Source: Novosphingobium sp. B1
GTDB taxonomy: Bacteria > Pseudomonadota > Alphaproteobacteria > Sphingomonadales > Sphingomonadaceae
Length of the DNA stretch: 64,000 nucleotides
Assembly (NCBI RefSeq): GCF_900176395.1
Contig: NZ_FWXL01000001.1
Span: forward strand, 434,001-498,000
Direction: 5' to 3'
Shown: positions 39,755 through 49,200 of the stretch, one piece after another
Numbering within the stretch: the first letter of the stretch is position 1
Layout of the letters: every line of letters begins with the position of its first letter
Made by a program: the position numbers and the translations under genes
Notes under the pieces: generated by a model
What the model saw: the letters and a program-made list of their open reading frames with translations, nothing else
Databases searched by the model: none
What the model was told of the DNA's origin: nothing

Positions 39755-40738
39755 ATGCTGGATCGCAAAGCCCTCGTTAGTAACGCTCGCAAGTCAATCC
39801 TGAAGGGCTCGAAAAGCTTCGCTGCGGCCAGCCATCTCTTCGACAGGGAAACGCGCGAGCGCGTCTGGCTTCTCTATGCCTGGTGCCGCCGTTGCGATGA
39901 TATCGTCGATGCGCAGGATCATGGCGGAGCCTTGGGCGATCAGGATGGTGCTGCCCAGCGGCTGGCGCAGGTCCGCGAACTGACCACGCTGGCCTTTGCC
40001 GGGAAAAGCACCGGGGATCCGGCCTTTGACGCACTCGGGGTTGTGGCCCGCGAAACTGGGCTCACGCTGGAAATGGCCCGTGCCGTAACGGACGGCTTCG
40101 CCCTCGATGCAGCCGATTGGCAACCGCGCAGCGAAGCCGATCTCATGCGCTATTGCTGGCACGTGGCCGGCGCCGTGGGCGTGATGATGGCCGTGGTCAT
40201 GGGTGTCAGCCCGAACGATGAAGACACGCTCGATCGCGCCTGCGACCTTGGCCTCGCGTTCCAGCTCGCCAACATCGCCCGCGATATCGAGGAGGATGAC
40301 GCCGCTGACCGCTGCTACATCCCGCTCGACTGGCTGGTCGAGGCCGATATCCCGCCCGGTGAGCAGATGAAGCCGCATTTCCGCCCGGCGCTGACTTCGC
40401 TTGTCGCGCGAATGTGCGAAACGGCCCAGATCCACGAATGCTCGGCGCGCATCGGGGCGTCGCGGCTGACTGGTCGCCAGCGCTGGGCAATCCTTGCGGC
40501 GGCCGGCATCTACGGGGAGATCGCACGCGAGGTCGCACGGCGGGGCGCCCACGCCTGGGACCATCGTACCGTCGTTACTAACGCCCGCAAGCTGGGCTTC
40601 ATCGGCAAGGCGGCATGGAGCGCGTTGCGCCCGGTGCCACGATCATGCCTCGCTACGGCCAGCCAGCGCCGTTACTCTCGCGCCGATCTCATCGCCCTTG
40701 CAGCACAGCAACCGGCAATCCATTCTGCCCAGGCGTAA
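39755..40738 (+). CDS. crtB: Phytoene synthase
   Basis: Joins two geranylgeranyl diphosphates into 15-cis-phytoene. 327 residues. Both Asp-rich metal sites are visible: RRCDDIVD (D48, D49) and NIARDIEEDD near residue 175. FQLANIARDI and YIPLDWL are typical. The ATG at 39755 is used; a GTG one codon upstream touches the LOG stop. Last gene of crtY-crtI-LOG-crtB. Confidence 0.95.
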   Translation: MLDRKALVSNARKSILKGSKSFAAASHLFDRETRERVWLLYAWCRRCDDIVDAQDHGGALGDQDGAAQRLAQVRELTTLAFAGKSTGDPAFDALGVVARETGLTLEMARAVTDGFALDAADWQPRSEADLMRYCWHVAGAVGVMMAVVMGVSPNDEDTLDRACDLGLAFQLANIARDIEEDDAADRCYIPLDWLVEADIPPGEQMKPHFRPALTSLVARMCETAQIHECSARIGASRLTGRQRWAILAAAGIYGEIAREVARRGAHAWDHRTVVTNARKLGFIGKAAWSALRPVPRSCLATASQRRYSRADLIALAAQQPAIHSAQA

Positions 40739-40815
40739 CTGATATCCTGTCTCTGGCCCTTGCCCGGACGCGGATTTGTGGCACTCTGCGCAAACTCAAG
40801 GACGGGGAAAGCACA

Positions 40816-41670
40816 ATGGACGCCGCGCCAGCACTCGTTACGTCACAAGAAGACGTTCCGCCCCGCGGCACATCAACAGATCAGCCGCTCGTTTACCGCA
40901 CCAGGTTGCCCGTCCGCATCTGGCACTGGGTCAATGCGCTGACGATCTTCATCATGCTGATGAGCGGAGCGACGATCTTCAACGCACATCCGCGTCTCTA
41001 CTGGGGCAAGTTCGGCGCGAACTATGAACGGGCGTGGTTCGCGATCGGCCATCGCGGACAGGAGGGGTATCTCTATTTTTCGGGTCTCGAGATTCCGACC
41101 ACCGGATTCCTCGGCTGGACAGAGAGTTCAACCAAGGCGTTTCCCCCACTCCTGACGATACCCAACTACTACAGCTTGGCCGAAGGGCGACAGTGGCACT
41201 TCTTCTTCGCATGGGTGCTGGTTATCTCGATCAGCCTGTTTGTGATTTATGCGATTTTTTTCAAGCATTTATCACGTGATCTTGCGTTAACGCGTGAAGA
41301 GCGCAGGCCAGCTCACCTGTGGCATGACATCAAAGAGCATGCGCGGCTGCGCTTCCCCACCGGCGAAGCGGCCAAAGCCTACAACCCCTTGCAGAAAATA
41401 GCCTATCTCGGCGTCATTTTCGTTCTGATCCCGCTGGTCATCCTTACCGGGATGACGATGTCACCAAACCTGAACGCCGCATTCCCGTGGCTGCTGGATC
41501 TGTTCGGCGGGCGACAATCGGCGCGGTCCATCCATTTCCTGTGCGCTGCGGGCTTCGTCGGGTTCATCGCCGTGCACCTCCTGATGGTCATCCTCGCCGG
41601 GCCCCTCAACGAACTGCGCTCGATCATCACCGGCTGGTATCGCCTGCCTGTGCGAAAGGACGGACAATGA
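40816..41670 (+). CDS. Cytochrome b561/Ni-Fe hydrogenase b-type membrane subunit
   Basis: 284 residues, four membrane helices (about 35-55, 130-155, 195-220, 240-265). Haem-ligand histidines fit RIWHWVNALTIF near residue 36, WHFFFAWV near 130, and IHFLCAAGFVGFIAVHLLMV near 235. It would carry electrons between the quinone pool and a partner. The next gene, a molybdopterin oxidoreductase, overlaps its stop by 4 nt, so this is most likely its membrane electron partner. A 77-nt gap separates it from crtB. Confidence 0.88.
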   Translation: MDAAPALVTSQEDVPPRGTSTDQPLVYRTRLPVRIWHWVNALTIFIMLMSGATIFNAHPRLYWGKFGANYERAWFAIGHRGQEGYLYFSGLEIPTTGFLGWTESSTKAFPPLLTIPNYYSLAEGRQWHFFFAWVLVISISLFVIYAIFFKHLSRDLALTREERRPAHLWHDIKEHARLRFPTGEAAKAYNPLQKIAYLGVIFVLIPLVILTGMTMSPNLNAAFPWLLDLFGGRQSARSIHFLCAAGFVGFIAVHLLMVILAGPLNELRSIITGWYRLPVRKDGQ

Positions 41671-42416
41671 CGCTTATCTCGCGACGTAGCGCCCTTGTCG
41701 GCGCAACCGGATTGCTGCTGTCAGGATGTGAAAAGATCACCACCGCCCCAGCGGTCCGCAAGGTGCTGACTGCAGGGGAGAAAGCTATGCTGTCGGGCCA
41801 GCGGCTGGTGACGGATCGCAACGCGCTGGCACCAGAATTCACCCGCGCCGACCTGTCGCCCCGCTTCAGGATGAACGGCAACCGCCTGCCAGGATCCGCG
41901 GACTATCAGGCACACATGGCAAATGGCTTTGCCGATTGGAAGCTCGAGATCGGTGGAAGGGTAGCCCGACCATTCAGCATGACCCTCGCCCAGCTCAAGT
42001 CCGCGCCGCAGCGGACGCAGATCACTCGGCATGACTGCGTGGAAGGTTGGAGCGCAATTGGTGAATGGACTGGCGTGCCGCTAGGCCTGATCCTTCGCCA
42101 AGCGCAGATTTTACCTTCTGCACAATACGTTATTTTCCATTGCGCAGACGATTTCTCGGGAACGCCCTATTACGAGAGCATCGACATGATTGATGCCATG
42201 CATCCCCAGACGATACTCGCACACACGATGAACCGGCAGCCCCTGCCCGTTGGCCACGGCGCGCCAGTCCGGCTGCGGGTAGAACGCGCGCTCGGCTACA
42301 AGCAGGCCAAGTACGTGATGAAGATCGAGGCGGTCGATACGCTGGCTGGGATCCATGGCGGGGGTGGCGGTTACTGGGAGGATCATTCCGGCTACCAGTG
42401 GTTCGCCGGCATCTGA
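41667..42416 (+). CDS. Molybdopterin-dependent oxidoreductase, Tat-lipoprotein (MsrP/SUOX-like)
   Basis: 249 residues. The N-terminus MTLISRRSALVGATGLLLSGC joins a twin-arginine motif (SRRSALV) to a lipobox ending at C21, so it should be exported folded by Tat and then lipid-anchored. The sulfite-oxidase-fold domain is clear: the Mo-binding Cys is C124 in RHDCVEGWSAIGEWTGVPL, followed by HTMNRQPLPVGHGAPVRL. It pairs with the cytochrome b gene by an ATGA overlap. The substrate is unknown; methionine sulfoxide repair is one option from the family. Confidence 0.9.
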   Translation: MTLISRRSALVGATGLLLSGCEKITTAPAVRKVLTAGEKAMLSGQRLVTDRNALAPEFTRADLSPRFRMNGNRLPGSADYQAHMANGFADWKLEIGGRVARPFSMTLAQLKSAPQRTQITRHDCVEGWSAIGEWTGVPLGLILRQAQILPSAQYVIFHCADDFSGTPYYESIDMIDAMHPQTILAHTMNRQPLPVGHGAPVRLRVERALGYKQAKYVMKIEAVDTLAGIHGGGGGYWEDHSGYQWFAGI

Positions 42417-42561
42417 ACCTGCTCAAGACCAGCCAAGGAGCGTGAAGCGCCTGCCTTCGGCCTGCGCTCCACCTATGCTCCACCTATGCCAGACCTATGG
42501 CCAACCCTCACCACGACCGGCGTCAGAAAATGTCGCCGTTTTTGCAACGTAACGGGACGAA

Positions 42562-43932
42562 TTATCGCATCAATACAAGCTCTTCAGCCATCGAAGGATG
42601 TAACGCTACGGTCGCATCGAAGTCTGCCTTGGTCAATCCCGCCTTCACCGCGATCGCCGCAGCCTGAAGTATCTCGGGACTGTCCGGACCGATCATGTGG
42701 ATGCCCAGCACCTTCTCGGTCGTCGCCTCGACAATCATCTTGTAAAGCCCGCGCTCGGGCCGGTGGCCGAAGATGTTCTTCATCGGCCGGAAGTCCGAAG
42801 AATAGACCTTGATGTTGCTGCCATACGCCTGCCGCGCCTGGCTTTCGGTCATGCCGACACCGGCCAGAGGGGGCTGCGAGAACACCGCGCTCGGGATTGC
42901 GTCGTAGCTTACCGAGGTATCCTTGCCACCGAACACCCGGTCGGCAAAGGCATGGCCCTCGCGGATGGCGATGGGGGTAAGCTGCACCCGGTTCGTTACG
43001 TCACCAACGGCGTAGATGCTGTCGCAGGCCGTCTTGCCATGGTCATCGACCGGGATTTCGCCATGGGCTCCAAGCGAAATGCCGGCATTCTCCAGGCCGA
43101 GGCCGTCGGTCTTGGGCCGGCGACCGGTGGCGACGAGCACGACATCGGCGTGGATCGGATCGGGCTGCTTGCCAAGGTACACCGCAAACGATCCGTCGTC
43201 GTTCTTCTCGACGCGGTCGAACGGACAATTGAACTTGTATTCGATGCCGCGCGCCATGGTGATCTGGAGCAGCCGATCGCGCAGCGATTCATCGTAGCCA
43301 CGCAAGATCGTCTCGCTACGGTTCACGACCGTTACGTGACAGCCCAACGCATTGAAAATTCCAGCGAATTCCATTGCAATATAGCCCGCGCCGGAAATGA
43401 CCACGCGCTTTGGCAGGCGTTCGAGATGGAACACCTCGTTCGAGGTGATGCAATGCTCCGAGCCCGGAAATTCGGGCATGATCGGCCAGGCACCCGTCGC
43501 GATCAGGATGTACCTCGCGCTGATTTCCCGGCCAGAGGCGAGGCGGACCGTATTTGGCCCAGCCACTTCGGCACGCTCCAGAGACCGCTCGACCTTGTTG
43601 GTCTCCAGCGTGCTGGTATAGGCCGAATTCAGCCGGTCGACGTCCTTGAGAACGGCGTCACGTAACGTCGGCCAGTCGAATGTCATCTTCTCGACCGTCC
43701 AGCCATAGTTGGCCGCGTCCTGCAGTTCTTCGGCAAAATGCGAACCGTAGACGAGCAGCTTTTTGGGCACGCAGCCCCGGATCACGCAGGTCCCGCCCAC
43801 GCGATACTCCTCGGCCACGGCCACGCGCGCACCATGGCTAGCCGCGATCCGGCTGGCGCGCACGCCGCCCGAACCTGCGCCAATCACAAAGAGGTCGTAG
43901 TCGAAGTCCTGCCCAGATGCTTGATCAGCCAT
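42562..43932 (-). CDS. gor: Glutathione-disulfide reductase
   Basis: NADPH-dependent flavoenzyme that reduces oxidised glutathione. 456 residues from MADQASGQDF. FAD loop VIGAGSGGVRASRIA at 17-31, and redox pair C49/C54 in GGTCVIRGCVPKK. The NADPH domain includes VISGAGYIAMEFAGIF near 175, with R-type residues nearby. The C-terminal His-Glu pair is in ALHPSMAEELV. The ATG at 43932 has AAGGAG 5 nt before it. It converges with the molybdo-enzyme gene; the 145 nt between show nothing definite. Confidence 0.95.
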   Translation of the reverse strand: MADQASGQDFDYDLFVIGAGSGGVRASRIAASHGARVAVAEEYRVGGTCVIRGCVPKKLLVYGSHFAEELQDAANYGWTVEKMTFDWPTLRDAVLKDVDRLNSAYTSTLETNKVERSLERAEVAGPNTVRLASGREISARYILIATGAWPIMPEFPGSEHCITSNEVFHLERLPKRVVISGAGYIAMEFAGIFNALGCHVTVVNRSETILRGYDESLRDRLLQITMARGIEYKFNCPFDRVEKNDDGSFAVYLGKQPDPIHADVVLVATGRRPKTDGLGLENAGISLGAHGEIPVDDHGKTACDSIYAVGDVTNRVQLTPIAIREGHAFADRVFGGKDTSVSYDAIPSAVFSQPPLAGVGMTESQARQAYGSNIKVYSSDFRPMKNIFGHRPERGLYKMIVEATTEKVLGIHMIGPDSPEILQAAAIAVKAGLTKADFDATVALHPSMAEELVLMR

Positions 43933-44018
43933 ATGCACTCCTTGTCACGGGCTGCATATGGCCCCTGGTCCCGGCCAAGACCAGAGGCTTTCCCGGCAAT
44001 GCAGCAATGCGAAACGGA

Positions 44019-45539
44019 TCAGCCGATCCCTGCCGCCTTGAGCAGCGCTTCGGTCGAAGGATCGAAGCCCTTCCCGCCGCCGGATTCGATCTGCTTGGCA
44101 ATGGCCTTGCCCAGCTCGACGCCGAACTGGTCGAACGGATTGATGCCGAGCATCGCTGACGAAACGAACGTGCGGTGCTCGTGGAAGGCGATCAGCGCGC
44201 CGAGTGTTGCGGGGTTGAGATCTTCGCACAGGATCGTCGCCGAAGGTCGGTCACCCGGATAGGCGCGCGCGCCGTCGTCCGAGGCCTTGCCTGCCATCAA
44301 GGCTGCCCCTTGCGCGAAGCAGTTGGACAGGAGGATCTCGTGATGGGCACCATCGAGATCGTGTCCTGGCGTTATGACGGCAAGGAAATCCACCGGAATC
44401 AGGTGCGTACCCTGGTGCAGGAGCTGGAATACTGCATGCTGGGCATCGGTGCCGACGCCGCCCCAGGTGATCGGCGCGCTGGCGCGGGTCAACGGCGTGC
44501 CATCGGCCAGCACGCGCTTGCCGTTCGATTCCATCTCGAGCTGCTGGAGATAGTCGGGCAGCAGCTTCAGTCGTTCGTCGTAGGCGAACACCGCCCGCGT
44601 CTCGCACCCACGCACTTGCGTATAGTAGAGATCGGCAAAGGCCGCACGCACGACCACGTTCTCGGCAAGATCGGCATCGATGAAGTGGCGGTCGATCGCC
44701 GCCGCGCCATCAAGGAACTCGGCGAAACCTTCCCAGCCCAGCGCCATGGCGACAGGAAAGCCGATCGACGACCACAGCGAGTAACGACCGCCAACGGATT
44801 CTGAAAACGGCAGGACGCGGGTTTCATCGACACCCCATTCGACCGCCTTTTCGGGCGATGCCGTCAGCGCGACAACACGGCCATAGGGATCTGATACGCC
44901 ATTCTCGCGCATCCAGCTCAGCGCCGACTGCGCATTGGTCATCGTCTCGGTGGTGGTGAACGTCTTTGAGGCGACCGCGATCATCGTCGTTTCAGGATCG
45001 CAGGCCTTCATTGCCGCTTCCAGCGCGCAGCCATCGATATTGGAGACGACATGCACTGCGACCTTGGCGCCATCGCGAGTCAACGCATCGATCGCCAGCG
45101 CCGGCCCGAGGGCCGATCCGCCGATGCCGATGTGGATCAGGCTCTTGATCTCGCCGAAAGCGCCTTCGTGGATGGCCTCGACCAGCATCCGCATGCGGGC
45201 ATGAAGCGCCTCGGCTTCCTCGACGCTGGTTTCCTTGCCGATGCCCCGCTGGGCGGTGTGTTCGGCAGCCCGGCCTTCGGTGTTGTTGATCTTTTCGCCG
45301 CCGATCAGCGCATCGCGGCGTCCAGCCAGATCCATCGCCTTGCTGATCGCCACAAGCGCCTGCTCGACCTGCGATGACAAGTGGGTCTTCGACCAGTCGA
45401 AGATCACCGGGCCTCCGGGCAGTTCGAGCGTGGTCGAATAGCGTTCGAGGCGTCCGGCGTCCTCGAACAGCGTCTCCAGGGATGGACGCGGCTGCGCCTC
45501 CAGTTCCGCCCAGAGGGTTTGCGCTTGGCTTGCCGACAT
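44019..45539 (-). CDS. pgi: Glucose-6-phosphate isomerase
   Basis: Interconverts glucose 6-phosphate and fructose 6-phosphate. 506 residues, normal for the bacterial form. Signature stretches are IGIGGSALGPALA near residue 137, the phosphate-binding SKTFTTTETMTNA near 190, SVGGRYSLWSSIGFP near 250, and the C-terminal INPFDQFGVELGK. It lies 86 nt downstream of gor on the same strand and diverges from lepB across 156 nt with no clear motif. Confidence 0.97.
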   Translation of the reverse strand: MSASQAQTLWAELEAQPRPSLETLFEDAGRLERYSTTLELPGGPVIFDWSKTHLSSQVEQALVAISKAMDLAGRRDALIGGEKINNTEGRAAEHTAQRGIGKETSVEEAEALHARMRMLVEAIHEGAFGEIKSLIHIGIGGSALGPALAIDALTRDGAKVAVHVVSNIDGCALEAAMKACDPETTMIAVASKTFTTTETMTNAQSALSWMRENGVSDPYGRVVALTASPEKAVEWGVDETRVLPFSESVGGRYSLWSSIGFPVAMALGWEGFAEFLDGAAAIDRHFIDADLAENVVVRAAFADLYYTQVRGCETRAVFAYDERLKLLPDYLQQLEMESNGKRVLADGTPLTRASAPITWGGVGTDAQHAVFQLLHQGTHLIPVDFLAVITPGHDLDGAHHEILLSNCFAQGAALMAGKASDDGARAYPGDRPSATILCEDLNPATLGALIAFHEHRTFVSSAMLGINPFDQFGVELGKAIAKQIESGGGKGFDPSTEALLKAAGIG

Positions 45540-45695
45540 CTCGAACCTCTTCCTTTTCGCAACTGCGTAATGTCCCTAATGCCTGCTGTGACAGCAATCG
45601 CCAAGGCCGGTGTTCAGCGCGCAGCAAGCCTTGCAGACGTATTTCGGCGCCGTATTATACCAATAACACACTTGACGAAGGCGCACGCTGGCAAC

Positions 45696-46556
45696 ATGAC
45701 CGCGACGATGAACGACACGCCCGACGCCACCCCGCAATCCTCGCCATCCCCGGCTGCCGAGCCTGCGGTGAAGAAGGAGAAGAAGGAAGACAGCTTCCCG
45801 GTTTTCCTCATCAAGCTCGTGCTGGTCGTGGCGATCTTCCGCAGTTTCATCTTCTCCCCGTTCAATATCCCGTCGGAATCGATGTTGCCGCGGCTCGAGA
45901 ACGGGGACTACCTGCTCGCTGCAAAGTGGCCCTATGGCTACAGCAGCTATTCGCTTCCTTTCAGCGCACCGATCCTGCCCAAGCGCTACTTCGCCAGCCA
46001 GCCCGAACGCGGTGACGTGGTGATCTTCAAGGCGCCCCCCGGCAACGATATCGACTACATCAAGCGCGTGATCGGTGTGCCTGGCGACACCGTGCAGATG
46101 ATCGGCGGTGTCCTGCATCTTAACGGCAAGGCCGTGCCGAAGGTGAAGCAGCCCGATTTCGTGATCCCTGTCAGCCCGAACACCGATTGTCTCTCGGCCG
46201 AGTTCGCCGTGACCGAAGCCGACGGCAGGCAGACCTGCCATTATCCGCAGTTCCGGGAGACCCTGCCCAGCGGCAAGAGCTACAACGTGCTCGATCTTGG
46301 CCAGCGCTCGGTCGATGACACGGTGCCCGTGCTCGTGCCGGAAGGTCAGCTGTTCCTGATGGGTGACAACCGCGACAATTCGATGGACAGCCGTTTCCCG
46401 GCCATGGAAGGCGGCGGGATCGGCCTTGTTCCCCAGGATAACCTCGTCGGGCGCGCGACCGTGATGATGTGGTCCACCGATGGCAGCGCCAACTGGTTCC
46501 TGCCATGGACGTGGTTCTCGGCGGCTCGCTGGGATCGGATCGGGGGCACGTTCTGA
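45696..46556 (+). CDS. lepB: Signal peptidase I
   Basis: Inner-membrane protease that removes Sec and Tat signal peptides. 286 residues. A charged, Pro-rich N-terminus is followed by one membrane helix (about 34-54). The catalytic Ser is S62 in PSESMLPRL. The catalytic Lys is in DYIKRVIGVPGD near residue 122, and box E is GDNRDNSMDSR near 228. The ATG at 45708 is an alternative. It heads the lepB-rnc-era order common in proteobacteria. Confidence 0.95.
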   Translation: MTATMNDTPDATPQSSPSPAAEPAVKKEKKEDSFPVFLIKLVLVVAIFRSFIFSPFNIPSESMLPRLENGDYLLAAKWPYGYSSYSLPFSAPILPKRYFASQPERGDVVIFKAPPGNDIDYIKRVIGVPGDTVQMIGGVLHLNGKAVPKVKQPDFVIPVSPNTDCLSAEFAVTEADGRQTCHYPQFRETLPSGKSYNVLDLGQRSVDDTVPVLVPEGQLFLMGDNRDNSMDSRFPAMEGGGIGLVPQDNLVGRATVMMWSTDGSANWFLPWTWFSAARWDRIGGTF

Positions 46557-47227
46557 GCACGCTCCCGCCCGAAACGCTCGACTACCTCGCCAATCTTACG
46601 GGAAAGTCGCCCGAGCGGAGCGATCTGTGGATCGAGGCGCTTACGCACGGCTCGATGGGCGTGGCGCGAGATTACCAGCGCCTGGAGTTCCTTGGCGACA
46701 GGGTGCTCGGGCTGGTCATTGCCGAATGGCTGCATGAGAAGAGCGACGCCGCCGAAGGCAAGCTCTCGCAGCGCCTCAACGCGCTCGTCAGCCGCGAAAC
46801 CTGCGCCGACATGGCGCGTGCCATCGGCCTTTCAGCGCACATCCGCCTGGGCAAGCAGGCCCGTGACGATGGCGGCGCGCAAAGCGACAACATTCTGGGC
46901 GATGTGATGGAAGCGGTGATCGGCGCGCTGTTTGTCGAACGCGGCTTCGAAGCGGCGCGGGCATTCGTGCGCAAGATCTGGGAACAGCCGATGGCCTCGG
47001 GCACCGGCCAACGCAAGCATCCCAAGGCCGCGCTTCAGGAATGGGCGGCGGGCAACCGGCGCAAGCCACCGGTCTATACGCTCGTTGCGCGCGAAGGACC
47101 GGACCACGCAGCGAAATTCACCGTCTCGGTCGAGATCAAGGGCGTCGGCACGGCCAGCGCCACGGGAACGAGCAAGCAGGATGCCGAGACTTCGGCAGCC
47201 CGCGCCTTCATGCAGGCGCATGGCTGA
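46505..47227 (+). CDS. rnc: Ribonuclease III
   Basis: Cleaves double-stranded RNA in rRNA maturation and regulation. The catalytic domain has the signature RLEFLGDRVLGLVIAEWL near residue 60 and SDNILGDVMEAVIGALF near 138; the C-terminal 70 residues form a dsRNA-binding domain. The start is uncertain. The ATG at 46505 lies inside lepB (52-nt overlap) and has no good ribosome site. A CTG at 46553, overlapping the lepB stop and preceded by GGGGG, would give a more usual N-terminus. Era follows. Confidence 0.93.
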   Translation: MDVVLGGSLGSDRGHVLSTLPPETLDYLANLTGKSPERSDLWIEALTHGSMGVARDYQRLEFLGDRVLGLVIAEWLHEKSDAAEGKLSQRLNALVSRETCADMARAIGLSAHIRLGKQARDDGGAQSDNILGDVMEAVIGALFVERGFEAARAFVRKIWEQPMASGTGQRKHPKAALQEWAAGNRRKPPVYTLVAREGPDHAAKFTVSVEIKGVGTASATGTSKQDAETSAARAFMQAHG

Positions 47228-47292
47228 CGCCAAACTGGCGGCGGCCACGCAAATGGCCTAAGCTGGCCGCACATCTTCAGAGAATTGGAATC

Positions 47293-48198
47293 ATGACCGA
47301 TAAATGTGGCCTCGTGGCCGTCCTTGGCGCTCCGAACGCCGGCAAGTCCACCCTCGTCAACGCGCTCGTCGGCCAGAAGGTCGCGATCGTCTCGCCCAAG
47401 GCGCAGACAACGCGCGCGCGGCTGATGGGCATCGCGCTCGAGAATGTGGGCGATGACAAGGCGCAAATCATCCTGGCCGATACTCCCGGCCTGTTCGAAC
47501 CCAAGCGCCGGCTCGACCGCGCCATGGTCAGCGCAGCGTGGGACGGCGCGCAGGAAGCCGATGCGATCCTGCTCGTGGTCGATGCCCGCAAGAAGAAGCG
47601 CGATTACCTGGAATCGATTCTCGAAACGCTGAAGGCGCGTCCGGAGCGCAAGCTGCTCGTCCTCAACAAGGTCGACTCCACACCCAAGGAGCCGCTGCTC
47701 GTCATGGCCGAGGCGCTGACGCAGGAAGCGGAGTTCGACGAGGTCTTCTTCGTGTCCGCGCTGACGGGCGATGGCGTTCCCGAGCTCAAGCAGCGGCTCG
47801 CCGCGCTCATGCCCGAAGGCGCATGGCATTACCCGGAAGATCAGGTTTCCGACGCCTCGGAACGCCTGATGGCCGCCGAGATCACGCGCGAGCAGCTCTA
47901 TCGCCAGCTGCACGACGAACTCCCCTATGACAGCACGGTCCGGCCGGAGAAGTATCTCACCCGCAAGGATGGCTCGATCGAGATCCACCAGCAGATCGTG
48001 ATCGCGCGCGAGACGCAACGCCCGATCGTGCTTGGCAAGGGCGGTGCGCGGATCAAGGCGATCGGCGAGGCTGCGCGCAAGGAGCTTGCGCAATTGCTCG
48101 ACGCCAAGGTCCACCTCTTCCTGCACGTGAAGGTTGACGAGCGCTGGGCGGACGCTCGCGAAATCTACGAGGAAATCGGGCTGGAATGGGTCAAGTAA
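47293..48198 (+). CDS. era: GTPase Era
   Basis: Ribosome assembly GTPase that binds 16S rRNA. 301 residues. G1 is GAPNAGKST (12-20), G3 is DTPG near 64, G4 is NKVD near 124 and G5 is SAL near 155. The C-terminal KH domain has IVLGKGGARIKAIGEAAR near residue 240. It follows rnc by 65 nt. Its TAA overlaps the ATG of the next gene by one base. Confidence 0.97.
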   Translation: MTDKCGLVAVLGAPNAGKSTLVNALVGQKVAIVSPKAQTTRARLMGIALENVGDDKAQIILADTPGLFEPKRRLDRAMVSAAWDGAQEADAILLVVDARKKKRDYLESILETLKARPERKLLVLNKVDSTPKEPLLVMAEALTQEAEFDEVFFVSALTGDGVPELKQRLAALMPEGAWHYPEDQVSDASERLMAAEITREQLYRQLHDELPYDSTVRPEKYLTRKDGSIEIHQQIVIARETQRPIVLGKGGARIKAIGEAARKELAQLLDAKVHLFLHVKVDERWADAREIYEEIGLEWVK

Positions 48199-49052
48199 TG
48201 CGGTTGTCCCTTGCCGTGGGAGCGCTGGCGCTCTCCATTCCTGCCATCTCTCATGCCGATGCCAGGCCTGCTGCACCTGTGCCGGGCGAACGATACGTTG
48301 CGATGGGCAGTTCCTTTGCAGCAGGCCCCGGTGTCGGCCCCAACAAGCCCGACACCCCTTCGCGTTGTGGCCGCGGGCAATTCAACTATCCGGCGCTGCT
48401 CGCCGCACGGCTCAAGCTCGATCTCGTCGATGCGACCTGCAGTGGCGCAACTACCGAACACGTGCTGGGTCCGTGGAAGGAGATCCCGCCACAGATCGAA
48501 GCCGTCGATGCCTCGGCGCGGCTTGTCACGATCACGATCGGCGGCAATGACATCGCCTTTGTCGGCAACATCATGGCCGCCCTGTGCGAAAGCAGTGCCA
48601 AGCCCGATCCGCGCTGCCAGCCCTGGCGTGAGATTACCGAGGCCGACTGGGCAGCGGACGAGCGGAACCTGCGTGCCATCGTGCAGGGCGTTCGCAAGCG
48701 CGCCCCCAAGGCCCGCATCGTCTTTGTCGATTACATCACGGTCCTTCCTGCCAAGGATGCCTGCCCGGCCCTGCCGATCACTCCGGAGCGGCTGGAACAG
48801 AGCAAGGCCGTGGCCCGGCGGCTCTCCCGGCTGACAGCACACGTGGCGCGAGCCGAGTTTGCCGAAGTGTTCCGCTTCTCCGAGAAATCGCGCACCCACG
48901 CGCCGTGCTCTGACAAGCCATGGAGCAACGGGATGACTGCCCCTGTCGAGGACGGAATTCCGGTGCATCCGAATCGGATCGGGCATGAAGCGGCTGCAGA
49001 AGGTCTGGCTGCGTTTCTCGGCAAACCGCCTGCCTCGGCTCGTCGTCGCTGA
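48198..49052 (+). CDS. Secreted SGNH/GDSL hydrolase
   Basis: 284 residues from MRLSLAVGALALSIPAISHADA, a Sec signal peptide. SGNH blocks are visible: block I as YVAMGSSFAAGPG (Ser nucleophile in GSS rather than GDS), block III as TIGGNDIAFVG, and block V as VHPNRIGHEAA with the catalytic His. It resembles secreted esterases of the Streptomyces scabies/Rv0518 type. The substrate is unknown. Translation is coupled to era by TAATG, an unusual place for an exported lipase. Confidence 0.88.
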   Translation: MRLSLAVGALALSIPAISHADARPAAPVPGERYVAMGSSFAAGPGVGPNKPDTPSRCGRGQFNYPALLAARLKLDLVDATCSGATTEHVLGPWKEIPPQIEAVDASARLVTITIGGNDIAFVGNIMAALCESSAKPDPRCQPWREITEADWAADERNLRAIVQGVRKRAPKARIVFVDYITVLPAKDACPALPITPERLEQSKAVARRLSRLTAHVARAEFAEVFRFSEKSRTHAPCSDKPWSNGMTAPVEDGIPVHPNRIGHEAAAEGLAAFLGKPPASARRR

Positions 49053-49200
49053 GGTTCCCCCAGCCGCATTGGCAAATCCCTGTTGGGTGCTGCAGCGCCT
49101 GAGACATCGTGCATTAATCTGACGCGCCTACCGCCCGGACGAAGGGTCCGAGCTTCTCGCTCGTTGACGTCCCGTAATACCGAGTGGACGGAGCGATCGA

